This document shows positions 1 to 10,219 of a stretch of 64,000 nucleotides of DNA, in pieces. Position 1 is the first letter of the stretch; the number at the start of each line of letters is the position of its first letter. The DNA is from Tubulanus polymorphus. Lineage: Eukaryota; Nemertea; Palaeonemertea; Tubulaniformes; Tubulanidae. The notes below the pieces were generated by a model. It searched no databases, was not told the DNA's origin, and worked only from the letters and a program-made list of their open reading frames with translations. Where the stretch lies: positions 10,528,850 to 10,592,849 of the forward strand of contig NC_134029.1 of assembly GCF_964204645.1 (NCBI RefSeq). Direction: 5' to 3'. The position numbers and the translations under genes were made by a program.

Positions 1-458
1 TAAGCATGTATTGCTAAAGTTGAAGAGGTCAGCTACAAAAACAGTTTGTTTTTTTTTTTTACTATACAAGTATCCGACTATACAAGGTTTGGACATAATA
101 CATCGAAATCGTGTTTTTTTTTTGTACTTCACCAGAGGTGAACACAATACATCATATTATATTTTGTTGTCAAATACCATGTTACAACGCTGTATACAAT
201 ACTACGAAAATGAAAAAAATGATTACATATTACATCATATAACACGACAGAGTTAAGTATTACGAACCAAATCAATTTAATCAAATCCGTCCTGCGACAG
301 TGTCGGTAAGGTTAGTATACTAACTAAACCAACATGGGTAGAAAAATGTACCGTAAAATTTCTTGTAGCGATAATCTTACGAGCCTTCTGTGCCTGCCAT
401 ACAGACACCGGAAAAACGGAGGGAATAGACTAAACTACAGATATAAGTTTATTAATGA
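1..458. other. AT-rich stretch, no gene recognised
   Basis: AT-rich sequence with several poly-T runs. The short open frame at 11-256 has no domain and is rich in Y, I and F, as expected of random AT-rich DNA. By position it could hold the 3' end or LTR of the minus-strand retroelement that starts to its right, but I could not find a matching second LTR. Confidence 0.4.
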
Positions 459-2146
459 TTAATTAAAATCATTGAAACAGAAGTGCGACTTAGGGCGAAA
501 AGTGCCATGGATAGCTAGTCTATCTACACCTGCAGGGGGTTGTATAACCAAAAAATGTGGACAGAGGTCTAGATCAATTAAACGAACAGTAATGCAATTG
601 GTTGCATTAAAACTGGTCATTAAAAGAGGGGAATGACGAGATGATTGGCGATATTGGAAGAAAATAACTAAAAGGAAGACACTCATCATTAGAACTAACA
701 AAACAACCAAAAGACTTAACCCACTAGATATATAGTGAAAGTAGTCCTCCAGATCGAAGGGTGACACCGTAGAGGAGGGTACCTGTTGTTGGTAGTGGAA
801 CCCACTTAGTTTCATCGCTTGCACCGGGCGCGCTATTGATAATGCAGTTAGGGAGACAGCCATTGCTTTATGGCTGAACCAGAGTTTGACGACAACGAGA
901 CACAAGATTACCGAAAAACCTACTGAACAAAAGAGAAGAATACTGGTCCAGTCAGTAAATGAAGGAGATATGGAGATGTCCCCTGAAGCAATAGATTCTG
1001 CCAAGGTCCTTAAAACTCTACGGTCTGACTTTATGGATTTAGACAAGCGTCGCAAATTGAGATGTCATCATCGGCGAATAGTGCATTCATCGAATGATTT
1101 TACAAATCAAAAAACGGAATAGAAACAGGAACGGGTGCAGATTGAATCGTAGATCCAGAAAGGTTCGCGTATAGTTCTTTCGGGAAGAAAGACTGAATGA
1201 CCGCTATGTTAACCGGATGTAATAGAATCAATCGTGTACTAGGTTTGCATGAGTTTAAACGAGGTCGAAGCTGCATAGTGCCAGAGGAGAGGCGACATAA
1301 ACAGGGGACTGATATGACGCAAAAGTGACACCCGTTAATGACTTTATCTGAACCACAAGATAAGGAAAGTTTAGAAATCTGGTACACTAGTACCTGAGAT
1401 GGGGTAAGTTCCATGAGTGTCGGCGATACGGAATCTAATCGCACTCTGAAGTCACACAGTCTTGCAATGTTGTTCTTATCTTTGAGATACAGGGCGGCTG
1501 AACATGACGGGTCAGTGAATGATTTCAGTGGCAAATTAAATGGACATTGCAACGTGCCCCCTACAAGAAGGCAAGCTTGGCGATCAACCTCATTAAAACT
1601 GGTGGAATACTGACTGTCAGCTGTCGCAGCGAAATTAGAAAGCAAATCGAGCAATTGAGTCGAATGGCTCGAAGACCCATTAACAGGAACCGGGAAGGTG
1701 CGTATGTTAAAAAGTTGTAACGTCTTAGACAATAAGCTGAGTGGAAAGCGAATGGTAACATATAGATTAGTGCCGTTTCTGGAGTAGACAGGAACAACGT
1801 TTTTGTATATAGACGATGGGGATTCGCTAGTTAAAGGGAAACTCTGAAACTTGGTGACGAGGATAGCGTTTATACTATTGATGGAATCTCTAATGACCTC
1901 CGCATTAATCTGAAACTGAGATCATTTTCCTTCAACAAGTTAGTTAACCACCTCTTTGAATTATAAAAGCTGTAGTTCGACTTCTTGACTGGCTTCGACA
2001 TGTTTTGTGTAGGTAAGCGGGTAGTGCTACGCGCAAGTTTTTTTTAGGTCAATTGAACTCGGGTAAATAATTTTGAGATAGGCTGATGATTGCTCTTAAT
2101 ACCCTTAAACGCAGCATCCGTACGTTTATTAATGAGTTTCGCAAAA
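459..2146 (-). pseudogene. Envelope-like glycoprotein, C-terminal part (broken)
   Basis: Membrane-glycoprotein part of an env-like gene of an endogenous LTR retroelement. Read on the minus strand, an open frame from about 1905 to 1100 holds a cysteine-rich ectodomain with several N-glycosylation-type sites. After an in-frame stop and a frame change, the frame from 1055 to 459 holds a strong hydrophobic membrane segment near 880-960 and a second near 640-720. The cysteine pattern and terminal membrane anchor resemble the env genes of invertebrate Gypsy/errantivirus-type elements. The N-terminal part of the same gene lies at 4334-4919; element 2153-4327 separates the two halves. Multiple stops and frameshifts make it non-functional. 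Which element it came from is uncertain; the Gypsy pol on the same strand just upstream is the natural candidate. Confidence 0.55.
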
Positions 2147-2200
2147 GATGATTATGGTGGCTGATGAGGGCCATCGTGAAAAAAAAAACACGAATATGCA

Positions 2201-3160
2201 CAGAGATGCTAGTTTTCCAGAAATATCCGGAATTCCGGAAATTTAGGATCGCCGATGTCAATTCCGGAAATTGGGTGAGAATTCCTCGCAGCGACCAGTA
2301 ATGGCACGGACCGTAAAAGCGTTCGTTTGATTGTACTCGTCGTCGCTTCTGTGTTATTTTATCTTGGTTTCTGTTTCCGAGGACGTTCTGCTACAATGTA
2401 TATAGGTGTGCTTGTTGTGGTATCTGTGCGTGCGTAGGCGGAGCGCCACTGTTGTGACTCCATTTCCAATTAATAGTCAAATCTTTACGCGCCGTTGTAC
2501 ATCGTCCCGCTGACGGCCAACAATGTGAAGATGCACGTGGTAATAATTAAGATTATATTTAATAAATATCATCTCAATTATTAATTATGTCCTGAGGCAC
2601 GCAGCTTTGTAACTTTCTTTTTACCTGCAGCTGTCAAGCGGGACGGTCTGCAAAATGAGCACGCACGGAAAGATTGTCAGTCGGGAGTCGGCCGATATAA
2701 AGGCAATTGACAGCGGTATAAAAAATAAATTTAACTGGCACTGGCTAGAGTATAAGGACAGTAACGGGGACTACTTATCGAACTACATTCGTAAGTTAGA
2801 CTTAGCTGGCGTGGCGTACTGCGTCGTTTGTAAAGACCAGGTCAAATACGGTAGTGGCGAGAAAAAAGATATTCTTCGTCACCCGGATAGCGCGCGGCAT
2901 AAGAAGGCAGCGAGGGGTGTGAAGCACAACGAATGCCTTCCGTCGTATTTTCAGATGGAAGATGCCGATCGTGATACTGCCGCTAGTACATCGACACAAG
3001 GAAAAGTATCCGTCCCGTATGGTGCTGCTCCGCATATTGAAAATGTAGTAACAGTTACCGAGACCACCCAGATCGCTCTAGAACGCATCTCCGGCGGGGA
3101 GGGCCTCCAGACCCCCTTTCTAAATTCCGGAATTTTGGTACTTTGGCCCTAGCATCTCTG
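2201..3160. mobile_element. Non-autonomous element with 12-bp TIRs nested in 2153-4327
   Basis: Perfect 12-bp terminal inverted repeats CAGAGATGCTAG (2201-2212) and CTAGCATCTCTG (3149-3160) are flanked by a direct repeat TATGCA (2195-2200 and 3161-3166). CCGGAATT motifs sit just inside both ends, as they do at the left end of the larger hAT-like element at 55515-60337. It carries only the N-terminal zinc-finger region of a transposase (2655-3152), so it would need a transposase in trans. Confidence 0.8.
2655..3152 (+). pseudogene. Zinc-finger N-terminus of hAT-like transposase (truncated)
   Basis: A 165-codon frame starting MSTHGKIVSRESADIKAIDS. Residues about 53-85 form a BED/C2H2-like zinc finger: Y-C-V-V-C, then H and H about 20 and 26 residues later (RHPDSARHKK). 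A Ser/Thr/Ala-rich linker follows, then the frame runs into the element's right terminus at 3149-3160. The start, the K-I-V-S-R motif and the finger match the protein at 55894-56363 in this window, which continues into a transposase catalytic region; here that region is missing. It may encode a free DNA-binding domain, but the last ~20 residues are just terminus sequence. Confidence 0.65.
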
Positions 3161-3220
3161 TATGCAAATGAGGGCGACATTACGACAAAACGACAAAACC
3201 AAAATAACGCGACAAAACAA

Positions 3221-3426
3221 TTATTTTGGTTTTGTCGCCCGCGACAATTCAATATTTTGGTTTTGTCGCCCGCTACAATTCAATATTTTGGTTTTGTCGC
3301 CCGCAACAATTCATTTTTTGGTTTTGTCGCCCGCGACGATTAAACTTTTTGGTTTTGTCGCCCGCGACAATTCAACTTTTTGGTTTTATCGCCCGCGACA
3401 ATTCAATTATTTGGTTTTGTCGCCCA
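3221..3426. repeat. 31-bp tandem array, about 6-7 units
   Basis: Units of GGTTTTGTCGCCCGCGACAA plus an AT-rich tail repeat every 31 bases. The core GTCGCCCGCGAC is itself a near palindrome, so the array can form a series of small hairpins. It opens all three forward frames, producing the spurious F-W-F-C-R-P proteins. There are no unique spacers, so it is not CRISPR-like. Confidence 0.9.
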
Positions 3427-3644
3427 CTTTATTAGCTTTTGAATAATGAGGCCAATTAATAACGGAATGAAGACTTACGCTTTCGCCTATTTTGAAGTCG
3501 ATTAATCTGATATAGTGTCGATTATTAAGGTCATTTTGGCAGATTCTTTTTTTTAATAAAGTGATATTAAAGCGATCATTCAAGTGATCCTACTTAACAA
3601 AAGATCACATATTATTTCTTTTTCTAAAGATGTACGGAAGCTTA

Positions 3645-4045
3645 TATGTACGGAAGCGATAAAGGGCCTCGAGTTGTCGCGTTCAAACTCGCCAAGTCGC
3701 CATATTTATGTCGATATATCGCGTCAAGTTGACATATCGTGACGTTTTGACGACATATTTCGTTTTCACGACCTTCGTTTTCCTCGCGACAAGTCGACAA
3801 ATTCATGACGACTTGAAACTCAATCCTCATATCACTGTCGTCCTCATCTTACATTTCGACGTGTCTTCAAATGACAGCTTGTCCCGTGGAAAATGGACGA
3901 AAAGGCGAAATTTGTCGTGAAAACGTCACGATATGTTGACATATTCATGTCGACTTGACGCGATGTATCGCGATCTATCGACATAAATATGGTGACTTGG
4001 TGAGTTTGAACGCGACAACTCGAGGCCCTTTATCGCTTCCGTATA
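3645..4045. repeat. Long imperfect inverted repeat (arms ~120-140 bp)
   Basis: The arm from about 3645 (TACGGAAGCGATAAAGGGCC) is repeated in inverted orientation ending near 4045. The match covers CTCGAGTTGTCGCG, the CATATTTATGTCGATA stretch, and less perfectly GACATATCGTGACG. The arms enclose roughly 140 bp. The strand could fold into a large hairpin. It lies inside the TIR element 2153-4327. Confidence 0.8.
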
Positions 4046-4333
4046 TATGGGAGCCGTACAAAACTGTTGCGACCTTTTATCACGACGAAATTATGTTGAA
4101 AAAACGTGATATATCGCGATTTTTCGACATAATTAAGTCGATATATCGTGTTAATATCACGATAAATCGTTATACGGATCACGCCTTTCACCAATGTCGA
4201 CACCAACATAACCGTACCGTGGACATAATTATCACTACTTTAGCAAATTGTCGCGGGCGACAAAACGTAATGTCGACCTCATTTGCATATTCGTGTTTTT
4301 TTACAATGGCCCTTATCAGCCACCATAGATGAT

Positions 4334-4919
4334 AGATGGTTACCATGTTGGTTAAAAGCATTTGACAGTTTTTGAGTGCGAGCGTTCAAAGAGTTGATGA
4401 TGTGACGAGCTAGTAACTCGACATCGTCTAGGATGGCAGTACCAAACAGCGATCGCAATAACGACCCATTGAAACCGAGTGGAGCCCCTCTCTTGGAAAG
4501 CGTTTGGGACTCGGTTGAGAGGCTTCAGGGATCAATGACTGAACTTTCTCATTCACGTGCAAAATGTGAGCATTCACCCGACGCTGTCACTCATTCATAT
4601 CTATAGCAGCAGTGTTGCGTAGTTGGCATGTGAGACTAGATCCATGACACTGAAAAGCGAGCTAAATTGATGGGTTGAGGAAGTACAATTTGATAGGTAT
4701 GTGCCCAGAATTCATTTGATTGTCCCACTCTGCCTTCTCTTGACGTTGGCCATCATCCGTTGCAAGGGCTGGACTAAAAAGCATCACCGCACACATTATG
4801 AAGAATCCGAAATGAGAGACGTTCCAACCTAAGAAAGAGAAATATGATACATAGGAAAAGATACAAGGATTGGTTAAATATGATACCTCGGGCCTTGAGG
4901 GATCTAGCACAGCAACCAA
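4334..4919 (-). pseudogene. Envelope-like glycoprotein, N-terminal part (broken)
   Basis: On the minus strand a methionine-led frame from 4919 to 4662 contains a hydrophobic signal-peptide-like stretch ending in an A-L-A type cleavage site near 4760, then a hydrophilic segment. After stops and frame changes, the stretch near 4500-4340 shows a dibasic cleavage-like K-R followed by a Gly-rich hydrophobic region with an F-G-T-A motif and an Asn/Leu-rich helical stretch, as in fusion-type env proteins of invertebrate Gypsy elements. The gene then meets the GATGAT target duplication at 4328; its continuation is at 2146 and below. It is a decayed copy with several stops. Confidence 0.55.
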
Positions 4920-5046
4920 TGAGCCTCAGCAACGGTCCTATTAAGATTTCGATCTAAAAACTATAACGTGAACAAGTGATACAGGAAATAGAATCGGCGC
5001 AACGGAGTACGGGGCAGAGAGAACAATCAGTGGACAATCAGTGGCT

Positions 5047-6540
5047 CTAGCGTTTAAGGCATTTAGGTGGTTGGCGGTGTCTAAGCCAACCGGCTCGTGT
5101 CCTCAGTCTATGGAACTCGTTTCTCACGAAATCACTTATATAAGTCTCGGGCTCCCACATCTTCTCATTGTATTTAGTCCAACTGACTAAATACTGTCGC
5201 TGCCCGCTACGGACATGGACCTTAAGCAACCTTTCGACCTCATAATATATACCTTCGTCTGGCAGGTCCTGACCCCGTTGGTCAGATTGTTGCGACCCAG
5301 CATCAGGTGCTTGGATAACGGGATCTTCCGCCGGTAGGAGTTGTGGAAATTGCAGGCAGTCGTTTAATGTCTTTAACCTCATAGCGTTTACCAGAGACGG
5401 ATATGGTCGATCGTCGCTACAGCGTTTGATTGTGTATGTATGATTTGGACCATTTTCAGGGATATGATAAGGACCCGCCCAAGTAAGTACTAATTGTTTT
5501 GATTTCCCTTTCTGAACACGATGATATGAAACCATCACCTTGTCTCCTGGTTCATACAAGGGTGTTTTAGCATTGTGTCGCTGATCGTAGTTCTGTTTAT
5601 TTTTGTCCTGCAGGATCTTCATATTTTCATTGGCAATCTTTTTAACAATCTGTAAATTTTGTTATATATTCTCAATGTGAGCTTTTACAGCAGAGGGCAA
5701 GGCTGGCTTGGGAGTCAATGACGTATCAATTGGTTGCAACATTTCCTTGGCAAATAGAATATGAAATGAAGAGAACCCTGTCGCTTGAACAGAAGGTGTT
5801 GCTCGAAGAGCCATAAATACTGTCGGGAGCGTTAAATGCCAATCAGTTTGGTCCGTACTACAATCAGACTTCCGAGCAATAGTCTGATTTTGCCGCTCAC
5901 AAGTAGCATTTGTTTGAGGATGATAGCTACTAGTCATGTGACGAGTCACCTGAAACAATTCGCACACAGCTGAGACTAATGCCATCATAAAGTTTGCTCC
6001 TCAATCACTAATTAGGGACCTCGGAGCACCGTACCGAGCAATAATCTCTGAAAATAGAATGCGAGCAACCTCAGTCTCTCCTTGAGTTTTGAGCGGGAAC
6101 GCTTCCACCCATCGCGAATAACTGTCGACAGAGAGTAATATATACCGATGACCATCCGTAGTAGGCGTAAGGGGGCCTAAAATGTCCATGTGCCATCGTA
6201 TAAATGTGTCCGTTATAGGCATGTTAGTCAGGCCGGGACGACTTTTGTGAGTCGGGTTTTTATTCTGCTGACATATATGACAAGTAGATACATAGTTGTG
6301 CACATCCTGTTTCATACTGGGTCAATGGTATTTCTGAAGCAGGGCCTCGTATGTTTTCTCTTCCCCTAGATGACCACCACCAGCGGCTGAATCATGGTAA
6401 GATATAAGTAGGTCCAGTTGTAAGGCTTTAGGAATTACTACCTGGCTTAGTATTCTGAGTTCTGGGTCGACTTTGCGGCCACGGTGCTGATAATCCCTGT
6501 GAAGAATTCCATTGTTAAGATGGTACTGCCAGGCTGTCAT
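5047..6540 (-). pseudogene. Gypsy-type integrase with chromodomain (broken)
   Basis: Integrase end of a Ty3/Gypsy pol. In order on the minus strand: an N-terminal zinc-binding region with HICQQNK (around 6250); a catalytic core with W-H-M-D-I-L-G-P (first Asp, about 6190), S-L-I-S-D (second Asp, about 6005) and A-T-C-E-R-Q-N (Glu, about 5905); a basic stretch; then a C-terminal chromodomain (YYEVERLL to W-E-P-E-T-Y, about 5250-5145) ending at the 5047 stop. An in-frame TGA at 6001-6003 directly follows the second catalytic Asp, where an Arg codon would be usual (CGA to TGA would explain it). A second break lies near 5640-5662. Chromodomain integrases direct insertion to marked chromatin in related elements. 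The DDE residues themselves are kept. Confidence 0.85.
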
Positions 6541-7305
6541 AGAAATTTTGCGAGCCTCTTTCTCATCCAGAGGTAGTTTACTGTCTCACAAAAATTCAAT
6601 CATGGGCGATGTCTCACTACACAAACTTTGAAGCTTTCCATTCTGTTGGCTGGTTGAGCCTGTGCGATGGACATCACTCCTTGCACTAAGTCGTTGTAGA
6701 AAAATTCATGTTCTAATAATTTGACGTCAGAGAGTGCGCTCACTGAGTTTATGTCTATCGTAGACTGATATTCGACTGAGCTAACATTGCCCAGTAGAGA
6801 TTCATCGTCCAAGTTAGAGGAAGGTTCTTGTTCTGATACCAAAGGGGAGCTAAGTGTCATTGATGGAGTCGAACGGATGGTTATGATATCTTCCGGTATA
6901 CGTGTATCTAAATCAGGGAGTTAGTTCTTAGAGATAGGAGCGTTTACTGAGGGGTTGACCATGTTGTTTGTGAGGCTGGGGTCTGGAGTAAGCTCATTCA
7001 ATGGTGTGAGGTCCGTTGGTACCAGGCTCGGATCAGGAGTTCTGTTTTCTGGAGAATCGGAGGGTGACTTTCAAGGCGACGTAGAATACTCAACAACATG
7101 CTTACCATGCACACAGCGTAGCCAAACCAGTCTTTGAACTTAGATGACAAATAGTCCATAGCTACTGAGCGACTACCCTCCGGTAGCTCTACCGATAAAA
7201 TATGATCTAGAGTTTGTACGTCATCACAGTCGTCCACGACAGGGATTTGTGATCCGTGAAAACCGTAAATTTCTTAGGTAGTAGATATGTACGAAACGTT
7301 GCCGG
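6541..7305 (-). pseudogene. Gypsy pol, RNase H C-terminus and linker to integrase (broken)
   Basis: Minus-strand continuation of the Gypsy pol between RNase H and integrase. Near 7285-7235 the frame reads L-P-K-K-F-T-V-F-T-D-H-K-S-L, the RNase H strand carrying a catalytic Asp. After that the reading frame shifts several times. The frame 6860-6600 is acidic and Ser-rich without a domain, typical of the variable linker. No catalytic end of RNase H with a clean D-A-L-S-R motif is visible. Confidence 0.6.
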
Positions 7306-8170
7306 CTACAATAGCGTAGCATTCTTTATCACACATTGGCCAATGTTTCTGTTGCTCAGATAATGCTTTACCCCATAGCAAACAACTCTCTCTTCTCCAT
7401 CATTGTCTTTTTTACCTAGAATAAACCCAATCGCCTCATCGCTAGCATCGTAAGTTAAGATAAATTCCCTATTAGGGTCAGGGTACACTAGCACAGGTGG
7501 CGATTGAAGTGCATCTTTCAATTGGTTTAATGCATCCTCACACGCCTCTGTCCAGTGAAACCTAGACTCTTTCTTAAGGATATTATTCAGTGGAACTGTC
7601 ACATAAGCATAATTATGAACAAAACGTCGATATAAATTGACTAAGCCTAAAAAAGAGCGAACATCTTTCTTAGATTTTGGTCGGGGAAACGATCGAACAG
7701 CCTCCGACTTGGCAGGATCCGCCTTGATACCCTCACTAGTGAAAATAAACCCTAAGTATGGTATACTGTTGACTGCGAATTTGCATTTCTAGGGCTTAAG
7801 AGTGAAGTTTGCCTCTCTTAAGCGATCAAAAACTAATCTAAGGTGTTGTAGATGCTCCTCGAAGTTTTTTGTGGCTCTCTGACTGAATCCTAAATATCCA
7901 CAAACCTGGGGAGTAGGTAATTTATCGGCTTAGTTACTTGATTTAATTCACGGAAGTCAATAGCAAATCTGAATGTTCTGTTCTTTTTCTTTACCATCAC
8001 CACTGGAGCGCTCCAGGGTGAAGTCGAGGGCACGATAAGGTCATTATCTAACATTTCTTGGATTTGTCTATCCTGATCCTCACGAACATCCTTAGTTTGG
8101 CGATAGGACCGTTGTCGGATAGGTGGCGTATCACCGGTTTCATTTACTTAAACTAAACTTCTAATGATAC
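7306..8170 (-). pseudogene. Gypsy reverse transcriptase/RNase H with RT core deleted
   Basis: Minus-strand Gypsy pol. From about 8150 it encodes the RT finger region (I-R-Q-R-S-Y-R, then S-P-W-S-A-P and D-F-R-E-L-N), but after I-N-Y-L-L-P (near 7915) it jumps to F-E-E-H-L-Q-H-L, which lies after the YxDD active site in complete elements. So the palm with the catalytic aspartates is missing. The thumb (G-I-K-A-D-P-A-K) and the RNase H start (LTYDASDEAIGFIL, near 7460) follow and are readable to 7306. There is a stop near 7790. It is dead on this evidence. Confidence 0.85.
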
Positions 8171-8204
8171 AATTCAACTCATGCATAAAGTTTTGATGGG
8201 TCTC

Positions 8205-9050
8205 ACGTGAGTTCCATTTTGTGTCTTTTCCCAACGCCGGTATCTTGAACAACGACGATGTCACCAACCTGTAAATCAGAATTCTGATGATGTCACTTTG
8301 ATATTTCCTGCAAAGAAGTTATGTATAGCTTTTGGAAGTGCTTCCACACATATTCAGTTACAAATTTGACTCGTTTCCAGCGAGCTCTATAAATATCATT
8401 TTCGGCCATTAAGCTGGTGTCAGTTTCGACCGTAGTTGAACCCATTAAATGATTCGGGATATTGGCAACTACTGTTGTGTCTTCACATGACGATGTGGTC
8501 AGTGTCGGCTGTTCATTATCCAGCACCGCTCTCAGCTCTTCTTCAGATAGTGTCTATCTATTTATCCGTCCATACATGATCTTTCGCACGGACCTGATTT
8601 GTCTCGAAGTAGCCTCCCATGTGGCTAGACAGTAGTGGGTTAAATTTCCATTCCTTGTCATCTTTTATCAAATCTTCCTCAATCAGTTCATATCATGTAA
8701 GTCTTTTAGCATTTTTCTTTACACGCTTCGATCAAGTTTGTACCATTGTTGGACCGTAATATTTTCAGTCTGCCTAGTCTATTAACAAATTTACTTATGG
8801 CTAGTAAACAAGACTGGTTATCCAATCTATGCTCTTACTCAAGGATCGCTCCTGTAAAATTACATGAGAACAACACTCCATACCGGTTCTCTTCACGCCG
8901 TCCTTTTGTCACCCGCAACGGTCCCAAGCAGTCGATACCCGTATTTACGAACTTGTGCAAAGCTGCGGTTCGGACTTTTGGTAAGACTCCCATCTACTGC
9001 GTTTTTAACTGTGTCTGCAGGCTGTTGTGATCACTTTTCGTCCATTGTCT
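8205..9050 (-). pseudogene. BEL/Pao integrase and C-terminal (DUF5641-like) remnant
   Basis: On the minus strand from about 9000 down: V-N-T-G-I-D-C-L-G-P-L then G-R-R-E-E-N-R-Y-G-V-L-F, the integrase strand around the first catalytic Asp of BEL/Pao elements; then N-R-L-G-R-L-K-I-L-R-S-N-N-G-T-N, where the second catalytic Asp (usually S-D-N-G-T-N) has become Asn; then S-H-M-G-G-Y-F-E. The frame 8526-8293 ends with a R-A-R-W-K-R-V-K-F type motif plus L-Q-E-I-S-K, matching the C-terminal DUF5641 signature (R-R-W-x-x-V/W...L-Q). Several stops. It directly abuts the Gypsy pol on the same strand but is a different superfamily. Confidence 0.7.
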
Positions 9051-9074
9051 GTCCGTTCAAGTGTTTCCATTAGT

Positions 9075-9290
9075 TCGTCTGTAGACAGAATCCAGTTATT
9101 TTAGGAAGACGTATCCATGAATTGTCTTCATATATGGTTCGTATATACTTGATTTGGTTATCTACCAAAGATACATCTTCAACCCAAACATTGGCCTCAT
9201 CAGCATCAATATGGCCGCCTGGTGGCAATTGTTTTTTCGCCAGATTTTGCACTTTTTGCAGATTTTTCTGGTTTTGTTGCATAACTATAT
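9075..9290 (+). repeat. Family A element, 5' fragment (diverged)
   Basis: GACAGAATCCAGTTATTTTA, a Cys/Thr-rich middle and the 'AACCCAAACATTGGCCTC...ATGGCCGCCTGG...TTTTTCGCCAGATTTTGCAC' order match the left part of family A (best at 36858-38121), with many substitutions. The tandem-unit half is absent. Confidence 0.65.
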
Positions 9291-9299
9291 ATACGATGT

Positions 9300-9639
9300 T
9301 ATAGTTCTTTCAACTTGCACTTCATTTTCCCAGTTTACTCTGTTATTAGATATAGCTTTGTAACTTGCTCAGTCGGTCTGAAATTTGCTGCGCTTTCCTG
9401 AGTTTGTTGAAAGAAAGAATGAATTTATTTCTGAAAGAAGTTGAAGGAATTCTGTAGAATAATAATTATATTCCCGCCTGATGTCATATCGGGATATCCC
9501 TTGACTTTACGCACTGATATGGCTGTGGTGATCGCACTTTCTAAAAAAAGTAATTCATACTCGTTGAAGTGTGCCGCTACTAGTTGTATTGTATTGTAGG
9601 CCTAGAAATATCTTCCGATGAAATTTAATTCAACTATAT
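9300..9639. other. No gene recognised
   Basis: AT-rich DNA with no open frame I can assign and no clear repeat boundary. Confidence 0.4.
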
Positions 9640-9900
9640 TGAACTAAAATTTATGCATACACCCATGGTTTTCTTGACGAAACGTTTGTATTGATATTCA
9701 GATGAACTCTTAACAATATGCATTAAAAACACCATACAGTTGGACCTATATAGTTTAGTATATAATGGAATTCGATCCCGGTTTTTGATGCAGCTTACTC
9801 GCAATGATCCTGCCTCTGGAGCGTGGGTATCGTGATGTTGACCTCTGCGTCTTACTTGGACAACGTCATGACACTAATGCCGGCTGTACACTAGCATCAA
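9640..9900 (+). repeat. Repeat family C, intact copy
   Basis: This stretch (GAACTAAAATTTATGCATAC..., ACACCATACAGTTGGACC, TTAGTATATAATGG, then GCAATGATCCTGCCTC and GTTGACCTCTGCGTCTTA) is continuous here. A second copy is found in two pieces at 11218-11359 and 19125-19345, on either side of the ISL2EU-type element. The open frame 9804-10219 continues to the right of it; its Asp/Glu/Ser-rich start at 10037 is the only notable feature and I assign no function. Confidence 0.75.
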
Positions 9901-10219
9901 TGCTACCACAACAAAGCTGCTGTGGCAAATACCGGTGGCATTGGCGTGCCAAAAATCGTTCCCCGCAGACTTTCGACAATGACGCTGCTATCCCGTTCTG
10001 TGCTGCCACTTTTATTGATCATGTGGTCTATAGAAAATGGCGTCGCCTAATGCAGAATTATCTTGTTCCGATAGTGAGGATGAGGAAGTGCTCCTTTTGT
10101 CTTATTATTGCTCCAAAAACGATGAGGATGGAGAGCTAGCTATAAAAAATAATGGTGCCAGTCTTGGATTGCCTGGAGGTTGCAACAGGGGGCATCTAAC
10201 AACTTTGTCAAGAAGTTAG

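Larger units (their letters stand above)
2153..4327. mobile_element. TIR element inserted in env-like gene (6-bp TSD)
   Basis: The left end TATGGTGGCTGATGAGGGCC at 2153 is matched by an inverted copy ending at 4327, with one mismatch over the first 20 bases. The similarity continues inward through a poly-A/poly-T tract and the motif CACGAATATGCA. The element is flanked by a perfect direct repeat GATGAT (2147-2152 and 4328-4333), so it is a real insertion with a 6-bp target duplication. Without the nested insertion at 2201-3160 it is about 1.2 kb. It carries no coding region; its interior is a 31-bp tandem array and a long inverted repeat. Superfamily is not clear to me. Confidence 0.75.

Noticed and set aside
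3221-3426. Regular repeats resembling a CRISPR array
   Set aside because: Units are contiguous with no unique spacers, the context is eukaryotic and no cas genes exist.
3143-3446. Overlapping frames rich in F-W-F-C-R-P in all three + frames
   Set aside because: They are translations of the 31-bp tandem array, whose period lets every frame stay open.
9804-10219. Possible transposase start with acidic N-terminus
   Set aside because: The frames overlap repeat family C and have no recognisable catalytic motif; kept only as a remark.
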